Origin: Thermoanaerobaculia bacterium
GTDB lineage: Bacteria > Bacteroidota > Bacteroidia > Chitinophagales > Saprospiraceae
Direction of reading: 5' to 3'
Assembly (NCBI GenBank): GCA_023151335.1
Contig: JAKLJF010000176.1
Span: forward strand, 1-8,742
DNA: 8,742 nucleotides
A program made the translations under genes and the position numbers. The notes beneath the pieces were generated by a model. The model saw nothing but the letters and a program-made list of their open reading frames with translations. It was not told where the DNA came from and ran no database searches. Below are positions 1-5,729 of this stretch, piece by piece (position 1 is the stretch's first letter; each line of letters opens with the position of its first letter).

Positions 1-729
1 CAGCAGGCGGGGCAAAAATGAAGTCCGGGAATTTTTGATGGGGATATTGGCCGCCAGGTGGCCGGAAATTTTCATGTACAGTTTGTCGCCTTCTTCCTTG
101 TTATCGTAAAAAGAGATATTCGGTTCGAGGATATGATGCAGGGCCGCCCCGGCAAAAAAAGCGCCCGAACGCCCGAACCGCGCCGAATAATTCAACCCCA
201 CGTTAAAATCGGAATAGGCGAAGTTGTTGCCCGGCAGCGACTCGCCGGTAGGCAGGGTGTAACCGTCCACGCCGTTGAACTCGTCCTGAAATTCGAGCGA
301 CTCGTAATTGACGTTGCGCTGGGTAAGGCCGCCCTGTATGCCCAGCGACAGGTACTGGCGGTTGTCGGAATCCAGCGATTTGTGGTAGGCCATGGATAAG
401 GCGATCTGGGTGGTGCTGAAATCGACCACGCTCACTTTATCGGTAAAAAACATGAGGCCGAGGCCAAAAGCGTCGTCGTGCACCGATTTGCCCGGGGCGT
501 CAAAACGCAAATCGGCAGCCACGGCAAAGGTGCGGATGGGATTGTCGAGTACCTGCCGCCACTGGTCGCGGTAAATGGTGCCCACGCGGTAGCGCCCTTC
601 GAAGGCGCCCGTCATGCCGGGATTCAGGGTGAGCGGCGTGGCATAAAATTGGGTAAACTGCTGATCCTGAGCATGAACAGTATTAAACAGGGCAGCGATA
701 AAAAGTGTAAGGAGGATAATTTTCTTCAT
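1..729 (-). CDS. PorP/SprF family T9SS outer-membrane protein (partial, 3' end outside window)
   Basis: Reading the minus strand from the ATG at 729 gives 243 codons open to the left edge, so the C-terminus is missing; family members usually run to about 300-350 residues. The N-terminus is a signal peptide (MKKIILLTLFIAALF, ending near VHAQ). It is followed by the segment QFTQFYATPLTLNPGMTGAF at residues 24-43, which closely matches the hallmark QFTQFY-NPLxLNPAxxG start of PorP/SprF proteins. The rest shows alternating short beta strands and Gly/aromatic-rich turns, such as FGLGLMFFTDKV and LSLGIQGGLTQRNVNY, as expected for an outer-membrane beta barrel. In the known family, PorP and SprF support T9SS secretion and gliding. 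The gene is transcribed away from the M36 peptidase gene, and both neighbouring plus-strand genes encode T9SS cargo. Which paralogue it is cannot be told, so no symbol is given. Confidence 0.93.
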   Translation of the reverse strand, partial: MKKIILLTLFIAALFNTVHAQDQQFTQFYATPLTLNPGMTGAFEGRYRVGTIYRDQWRQVLDNPIRTFAVAADLRFDAPGKSVHDDAFGLGLMFFTDKVSVVDFSTTQIALSMAYHKSLDSDNRQYLSLGIQGGLTQRNVNYESLEFQDEFNGVDGYTLPTGESLPGNNFAYSDFNVGLNYSARFGRSGAFFAGAALHHILEPNISFYDNKEEGDKLYMKISGHLAANIPIKNSRTSFLPRLL

Positions 730-749
730 GCGTTTGGGAAAATTTTCGG

Positions 750-757
750 CAAAAGTA
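750..757 (-). promoter_or_regulatory. Putative -7 element of the PorP/SprF gene
   Basis: On the minus strand this reads TACTTTTG, a full match to the Bacteroidota -7 consensus TAnnTTTG. It lies about 20 bases upstream of the ATG at 729, so the 5' leader would be short (roughly 15 bases). No clear TTG -33 element is found at the usual spacing (GTT stands there), so the call rests on the -7 match and position alone. Confidence 0.45.
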
Positions 758-856
758 TGGAATTGCGGTTCAGGATAACGCTTGTATCGTTGAGAAATTG
801 GTTTTGAGCGAAGTTTAACGTACAGGGACGACTTTGAGGCAAATTCCGGAAAAAGA

Positions 857-886
857 TTGAAAAATACCTGAAACAGATTATCTTTG
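857..886 (+). promoter_or_regulatory. Putative promoter of the M36 peptidase gene
   Basis: A TTG at 857-859 (-33 element) is followed after 19 bases by TATCTTTG at 879-886, a full match to the Bacteroidota -7 consensus TAnnTTTG. Transcription would start near 892, about 35 bases before the ATG at 928. This placement favours 928 over the TTG at 978 as the true translation start. The bases just before the ATG are A-rich (TTAAAAATCGACAAA), typical of Bacteroidota leaders that lack a strong Shine-Dalgarno sequence. Confidence 0.6.
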
Positions 887-927
887 AATATCTCAAATGA
901 TTACTGTTCATCTTAAAAATCGACAAA

Positions 928-972
928 ATGAAACAAATTTTTAAAAATCTAACAATGCCCCCCCCGTTTTAA
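928..972 (+). other. Out-of-frame 5' end of the M36 peptidase gene (start of signal peptide)
   Basis: An ATG at 928, well placed behind the promoter at 857-886, encodes MKQIFKNLTMPPPF and then hits TAA at 970-972. Its lysine-bearing N-terminus is what a signal peptide needs before a hydrophobic core. That core (VLNILIVVFICA, then AFSQ) is encoded from 966 in the frame of the M36 gene. One extra C, or two fewer, in the C run at 958-965 would join the two into a complete signal peptide of about 31-32 residues. I infer that this is the real beginning of the M36 coding region, interrupted as sequenced. Confidence 0.7.
958..965 (+). repeat. Poly-C tract (8 C) inside the signal peptide coding sequence
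   Basis: Eight consecutive C lie 30 bases downstream of the ATG at 928, between the charged and hydrophobic parts of the M36 signal peptide. With 8 C the ATG frame ends at TAA 970-972. With 6 or 9 C it would continue into the peptidase. Long G/C homopolymers near the 5' end of surface-protein genes are known hot spots for slipped-strand length change, and also for sequencing error. Confidence 0.8.
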
Positions 973-977
973 ACATT

Positions 978-3920
978 TTGATTGTTGTTTTTATTTGCGC
1001 ACACAACGCGGCATTTTCGCAAATAAAAAAGGATGCCGTGTTTCACCGGCACAGAGTGCATAGCCGCCCCGAAACCTTTCGTGTGGATCGTATCGAGTAC
1101 AGAAAATCGGACAATGCGATAGTAGGTATATATGGGTTACCGGAATATGCGAAGGGGTTTACGCCTGAAGAGAAAGCGTGGGGGTATATTGAAAAAAATG
1201 CCTATCGGTTCGGTATAAAAGTGGAACCCCGATCAGTACTCCGGCATCATTTTACCCGGAATGGCCGTACCCAAAGCGTTGTGCGGTACCGGCAATTTTA
1301 TAAAGGTATGCCGGTGGATGAAAATGAAATAGTAATAACGATCAATAAAAAAGGAGAAGTGGTATTTGTCATAAACAATACCAAACCAATTCACCAGGAT
1401 TTGAACGCCGCTCCGCGAACATCTGAGCAAACGGCTCTTCGCAGGGCATTGGCTTATTTTTCGCTCCGCGATGCACCGGAAGGTATTAAAATAAACAAAG
1501 TCTTTCATTTTTCAGAAAACCGCTTCCTGTTTTGTTATAGAGTCAGTTTCAGATTATCCAGCCCGCAGGGGGTGTGGGTGATTTATGTCGATGCGCAATC
1601 AGGCAAAGTAGCGGAAGTTTATGATGCGGCGCATTACCAATGCGCGCTGTCCGGAAACGGCAATGGTAATGTATTTATGCCCGACCCGATCTCTACTTCC
1701 GGCGCCGTATATGGAACCGGGGGATTCAGTCACAACAACGACGCCAACCATGCCGACCTGGACGCCCAGTTAAGAGCGGTTAATTTTCCGGTCGGCAACC
1801 CATTCACCGGGCCTACCTATCTGGTTGGAGAGTATGCAGTTGATACAGATCTGGAATGCACGGGCTCGGGGACGAACTGGAATTATAACCGTTCACACGA
1901 TTGCTTTGAAGAAGTGATGTGCTATTACCATATTTCGCAGAATATGTGTTATTATAAAAATGAGTTAGACGGCTTGCCTCCTTTTCATTTTTCTAACACC
2001 AATTATCCGAATGCCGCCCGTTTTTATGTTGGCCAGGGCAGCTCTTTATACGATGTAACGTCCGGAACTGTTTATATTGGAACATACACCGGGGATAATA
2101 ACGCTACAATTGAAGCCGGCGAAGACGCCGCTATCATCATACATGAACTAGGCCATGGCATCAATAATTGGATGACCGGAAGTGACTTGTCAACGACCGA
2201 AGGCCTCGGTGAAGGATTTGCCGATTATTGGGCGCAATCATATATTCGAAGTTTCGGCCTCTGGAACGAATTTGAAGCGGAATACCAATGGGTAAGCCGC
2301 TGGTATATGTTTACCACTGAGCTGCCGGACGAACATGACCGGACAACCGATTTTATTGTACCATATCCTACGGGATTGCCTTCCGGGCCACATGCGGCCG
2401 GTCAGTTGTTCGCCACCGCTTTAATGCGGATTTGGGACGATATTGGGAAACTTAAGACCGATCTGATCGCATTGTGGGGAATGTCCATGACGGATGGTAA
2501 TACAAGCCAGAGCATGGCTGCCGAGGCCATATACCAGACGGCGGTTGACAATGAATATACGACGGAGGAATTATGCATCATTTACCGGCATTTCAAGGAC
2601 ATATATGGGGATTATTTTGACCCGCAACAACCGGATGGCTTGGAGGATTATTATATGCGCGACACCGCCGACGATTTCGGCGAAGAGCCTAATACGACCG
2701 CGGCCCCCATCTGGCTTACCGGGGATATATGGGTCCGGCAACAGAACGACGGCGAAGCAATTCGGGAACACCAGAACCCCAAATACGGACAAACCAACTA
2801 TATTTATGTCCGGCTGCGCTCGCGTAATTGCCAGCCCGTGACAGACGGAGAATTGTGGGTCTATTTTAGCAAGGCTTCCACCTGGCTTGCCTGGCCTCAG
2901 TATTGGATCGATTATTACGAACCGACCTCCAACGGCCCTGTTCTGGCGGGCGATATAGTGCCCGGCGCCCCGTTTGCGATACCCGAGGACCTTCAGGCCG
3001 GCGACGAAAAAATCATAGAAATACCCTGGACGAACATGCCAGACCCGGAAGATTTTGACACGGAAAGGCATCATTTCTGCTTGTTGGCCCGGATCGTTTC
3101 TACCCAGGATCCAATCGGTACGGAGGTGCAGGAAGTGGGGCAGAACGTCAGAAATTTCAATAACATTGTATGGAAAAACCTGACCATACTGGAAAAAGAT
3201 GAATTCACGGACCCGTCCGGTACCGTGTACCTGCGTGTACCTGCACGTGGCCCCGTCGATTTAATTGTGAACACTCCCGAATCGTCCGTTACCGTGCCTT
3301 GTCCTTCGCAGGGTACTGTGCGAATCCATTTAGAAGAAGACCTCTATACCCAATGGGAGAATAACGGCGAACACGGCGAAGGGTTTGCCGGGGATAGTCC
3401 CGGAGTATTTCGATGGATTGCCGAGACTATGCGGATAGACGAGGTAACTATTCCCGATACTTTGTCGCATGCCCTGGTTGTCACTTTTGATCCGGATTCG
3501 GCGGCAGTTGCCTGTGCGTTCGATGTTATTCAACTTGACAGCCTTGACGCGGTAGTCGGAGGTGAACGATTCGTTTATGAGCCCCCGGAAACAGAATCGT
3601 TTTCAGGGTCGCCGATGGAAAGAATGCAACAGGAATCCCTTTTGCCGCATTCAGACCCCCGGATCAGTATTTTCCCCGTCCCTGTTCGTGGCCTTTTACA
3701 GGTCAATGTGGAAGGCCTGGATCACAACCTCCGGGAAAACCTGTTTGCCCATATTTACGATGTATTTGGAAAACGATGGTCGTTGCAAACCATGCCGGTA
3801 CCGGAAAAGGGCCGATCATCTGCCCGGTTTAATGTGGAGGCCCTCCCTTCGGGATTATATTACCTTCGGATCGCTTTGCCGGGCTTGAACATTCAGACAG
3901 TTCGTTTTATTAAAACCTGA
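978..3920 (+). CDS. Secreted M36 (fungalysin-type) zinc metallopeptidase with T9SS type A sorting domain
   Basis: The in-frame reading from TTG at 978 gives 980 residues; no ATG is available in this frame back to the TAA at 942. Starting there leaves a truncated signal peptide without positive charges, so the real start is probably the ATG at 928, out of frame because of the poly-C tract. Domains in order: an FTP-type propeptide with RQFYKGMPV and ENEIVITINKKGEVV (about residues 35-140); a PepSY-like segment (150-218); and the M36 catalytic domain (about 220-570). The catalytic domain has the zinc motif HELGH at 389-393 (His389, Glu390, His393) and the third ligand Glu412 in GEGFADYWA. Next are two beta-rich accessory modules (about 575-738 and 740-880) and a type A sorting domain (896-980) with FPVP in place of the usual YPNP, ending in GLYYLRI and FIKT. 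The family cleaves proteins outside the cell after losing its propeptide. T9SS would export this one across the outer membrane and remove the C-terminal signal. All catalytic residues are intact. Confidence 0.9.
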   Translation: MIVVFICAHNAAFSQIKKDAVFHRHRVHSRPETFRVDRIEYRKSDNAIVGIYGLPEYAKGFTPEEKAWGYIEKNAYRFGIKVEPRSVLRHHFTRNGRTQSVVRYRQFYKGMPVDENEIVITINKKGEVVFVINNTKPIHQDLNAAPRTSEQTALRRALAYFSLRDAPEGIKINKVFHFSENRFLFCYRVSFRLSSPQGVWVIYVDAQSGKVAEVYDAAHYQCALSGNGNGNVFMPDPISTSGAVYGTGGFSHNNDANHADLDAQLRAVNFPVGNPFTGPTYLVGEYAVDTDLECTGSGTNWNYNRSHDCFEEVMCYYHISQNMCYYKNELDGLPPFHFSNTNYPNAARFYVGQGSSLYDVTSGTVYIGTYTGDNNATIEAGEDAAIIIHELGHGINNWMTGSDLSTTEGLGEGFADYWAQSYIRSFGLWNEFEAEYQWVSRWYMFTTELPDEHDRTTDFIVPYPTGLPSGPHAAGQLFATALMRIWDDIGKLKTDLIALWGMSMTDGNTSQSMAAEAIYQTAVDNEYTTEELCIIYRHFKDIYGDYFDPQQPDGLEDYYMRDTADDFGEEPNTTAAPIWLTGDIWVRQQNDGEAIREHQNPKYGQTNYIYVRLRSRNCQPVTDGELWVYFSKASTWLAWPQYWIDYYEPTSNGPVLAGDIVPGAPFAIPEDLQAGDEKIIEIPWTNMPDPEDFDTERHHFCLLARIVSTQDPIGTEVQEVGQNVRNFNNIVWKNLTILEKDEFTDPSGTVYLRVPARGPVDLIVNTPESSVTVPCPSQGTVRIHLEEDLYTQWENNGEHGEGFAGDSPGVFRWIAETMRIDEVTIPDTLSHALVVTFDPDSAAVACAFDVIQLDSLDAVVGGERFVYEPPETESFSGSPMERMQQESLLPHSDPRISIFPVPVRGLLQVNVEGLDHNLRENLFAHIYDVFGKRWSLQTMPVPEKGRSSARFNVEALPSGLYYLRIALPGLNIQTVRFIKT

Positions 3921-3931
3921 TCTTTCACCCA

Positions 3932-3971
3932 AAGCCCGAAAGTCGACGCCGATTTTCGGGCTTCTTATTTT
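3932..3971 (+). terminator. Rho-independent terminator after the M36 gene
   Basis: A perfect 10-bp stem pairs AAGCCCGAAA (3932-3941) with TTTCGGGCTT (3954-3963) around a 12-base loop, followed by the T-rich CTTATTTT (3964-3971). It starts 12 bases after the M36 stop and ends 7 bases before the next ATG. Because so little room is left, and no TAnnTTTG element is seen before the next gene, that gene may depend partly on read-through. Confidence 0.75.
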
Positions 3972-3978
3972 CCGAACG

Positions 3979-5664
3979 ATGAAAGCGCTGCTTATATCTT
4001 TATTTGTTTTTATTGGTATCCACCTTCATTCGCAATACGCGCTGGATATCCATACGATAAAATATGAATACTACCTTACCGTAAAAATGGACGCACCCAA
4101 TTCTTTGTTATGGTTCTATACGTCAAAAGATTCTGTGTTAATAGATAATAAAACCTTGGTTTACAAGTCATCTCCTTTAAAAGAATATAGTGCCTTTTTT
4201 GTCATATTGAATCCGGAAGGGCAGGTACAGCGGTACAATGAAATTTATACTAAGGATACTCTTAAAGGCTCGGCCCTTCTTGCATACATGGATATATCGG
4301 ATTTCAACGATGGTTACTATGTTTCATTCTTTTATTATGGCAACGATCTTTGGTGCAATGACCAGGTGCTGTTCCAGGATGAAACCGCCGGAAAGTACAT
4401 CGCCCTGTTGAGATTATCCAAATCCGGCGAAGTGATATCCTGCTGGCGTTACCCTGTATCCAAGAATTTGTTGGAAGTATGGGTCAGACCGTTTGACGAT
4501 GGCAAATTAGTGTTGGGCGGGACGGCTTCGTGGGACCCGGTGCAACTCGGCGCCTTTTATTTGCCCTGTACCGGTTGCCACGTGCACGACAGCGACGTTT
4601 TCGTGGCGATCATAGACAGCACGGGAACCGTTTTGAACGCAAAACGATTCGGTTCGGACGTATGGGATTATGGCAGGGCCATAGCAACGACGCAAGGCGG
4701 CAACATATACATGGCCGGCAGCTATTACGGCAGTCCTTTCCGCGCAGATAGTTTTACGCTGACCAACCACGGATTTACCCAGCTGACCTGCGACGCGTTT
4801 TTGATGAAATTAAATGAAAATTTGGAAATACAATGGCTGCAACGCGCCTGGGGAACTGGTCTGGAAACCAGCCAGGGATTGGAGCAGGACCCATCGGGCA
4901 ACCTTTACTGGGCGCTGAACTGTAGCAGCCCGCAGGTCAATATCGGCGATACCACGTTTGCCGGGAATAAAGTTACCGGTCTTCTGGCCAAAATAAGCCC
5001 GGACGGCGAGCTCCGCTGGATCCAACACGTCGCCTGCGATAAAGCCCTGAATATCCGCAACATATCGGCTGATGCCGACGGGAATATCTGGGCGAATGTC
5101 AATTTCAACGGCAATCTGCTGACTCCTTACCAGACCATCGAGGGACTGGGCGGCAACGACAACCTGCTTGTCCAGTTCGGCGCGGACGGCCAGCCGTACC
5201 GGCAATTGATTTTGGCGGGGCCGGAAAATGAAAGCGTTTATGAGATACAGGCGTTACCCGGTCAGCAATTGCTCCTGCGCGGCGGTTTTTCAAACGACAC
5301 GTTGTCTTTTTTGAACCTGCGGATTCCCAGGAATGAACAGGGCGATACCTACACCAATTTTTTTGCCACCGTACAATTCCCGGCCGTGGGAACGATGGAG
5401 CCTGCCGCGCCGGTAGCAACTATCCGGGTATGGCCGAATCCCGCGCTGTCAGGCAGGCCTGTACAGGTAGTGGTGGATAAATTTCCGGGAAAAGGCCGGA
5501 TCGCTCTGTTCGATTGCTTCGGACGTCTCGCCGGGCAATTTGAGACCGATCCCGTATCGGGTATCGCGACTATTCCGGGCAACTACTTGCGCCGGGGCGT
5601 TTATTTTCTGAGGTATCAATCGGAAGAAACCAATCTGTCGAAGGTGTTGGTGGTGACGCAATGA
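3979..5664 (+). CDS. Secreted beta-propeller-like (SBBP-type repeat) protein with T9SS type A sorting domain
   Basis: The 561-residue product begins with a signal peptide (MKALLISLFVFIGIHLHSQ), supporting the ATG at 3979. Residues 20-170 form a Tyr/Phe-rich part I do not recognise. From about 173 to 460 there are several divergent repeats of roughly 55-65 residues. Each carries a strand-turn pattern like DGKLVLGGT, GGNIYMAGS, SGNLYWAL or DGNIWANV, followed by a segment like DVFVAIIDSTG, DAFLMKLNENL or LLAKISPDGEL. This resembles SBBP-type beta-propeller repeats of Bacteroidota surface proteins. Residues 482-561 are a T9SS type A sorting domain (VWPNP at 484-488, ending GVYFLRY and KVLVVTQ). 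It is therefore probably exported and surface-attached or released, with a binding or structural rather than enzymatic role; no catalytic motif is visible. It follows the M36 gene after 58 bases containing a terminator. The 5' part is markedly more AT-rich than the 3' part. Confidence 0.85.
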   Translation: MKALLISLFVFIGIHLHSQYALDIHTIKYEYYLTVKMDAPNSLLWFYTSKDSVLIDNKTLVYKSSPLKEYSAFFVILNPEGQVQRYNEIYTKDTLKGSALLAYMDISDFNDGYYVSFFYYGNDLWCNDQVLFQDETAGKYIALLRLSKSGEVISCWRYPVSKNLLEVWVRPFDDGKLVLGGTASWDPVQLGAFYLPCTGCHVHDSDVFVAIIDSTGTVLNAKRFGSDVWDYGRAIATTQGGNIYMAGSYYGSPFRADSFTLTNHGFTQLTCDAFLMKLNENLEIQWLQRAWGTGLETSQGLEQDPSGNLYWALNCSSPQVNIGDTTFAGNKVTGLLAKISPDGELRWIQHVACDKALNIRNISADADGNIWANVNFNGNLLTPYQTIEGLGGNDNLLVQFGADGQPYRQLILAGPENESVYEIQALPGQQLLLRGGFSNDTLSFLNLRIPRNEQGDTYTNFFATVQFPAVGTMEPAAPVATIRVWPNPALSGRPVQVVVDKFPGKGRIALFDCFGRLAGQFETDPVSGIATIPGNYLRRGVYFLRYQSEETNLSKVLVVTQ

Positions 5665-5729
5665 TTTTCTGCTGCCGGGTACAATTGTTGTATTTTTTCT
5701 ACCTTTCGCGCAGATCAACTTTGTATCCT
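5665..5729 (+). other. Short gap before the OPT transporter gene
   Basis: These 65 bases follow the TGA at 5662-5664. They hold a T-rich run and TACCTTTC (5700-5707), one mismatch from TAnnTTTG, without a -33 TTG at the right distance. No terminator hairpin is evident. A promoter here is possible but weakly supported. Confidence 0.3.

Larger units (their letters stand above)
730..927. other. Divergent intergenic regulatory region
   Basis: This 198-base gap separates the minus-strand PorP/SprF gene from the plus-strand M36 peptidase gene. It is AT-rich towards its right end and carries one putative Bacteroidota-type promoter for each direction. Short open frames across it have no protein-like features. 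No RNA gene or long repeat is visible. Confidence 0.6.

Noticed and set aside
58..807. Plus-strand short open frames at the left end
   Set aside because: They lie opposite the PorP/SprF coding sequence, which reads through as a convincing protein on the minus strand.
726..926. Minus-strand 66-codon open frame in the divergent gap
   Set aside because: It overlaps the start of the PorP/SprF gene in another frame, contains that gene's likely promoter, and shows no protein-like features.
4567..4581. CxxCH (CTGCH, residues 197-201) in the beta-propeller-like protein as a c-type heme site
   Set aside because: It is a single motif inside a loop of an SBBP-like repeat, with no distal ligand or cytochrome-like context and no other cytochrome genes nearby. 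Chance or a disulfide is more likely.
5661..5729. ATG at 5661 overlapping the previous stop (ATGA) as the OPT start
   Set aside because: The added 23 residues do not resemble an OPT N-terminus, and the ATG at 5730 gives a family-like beginning.
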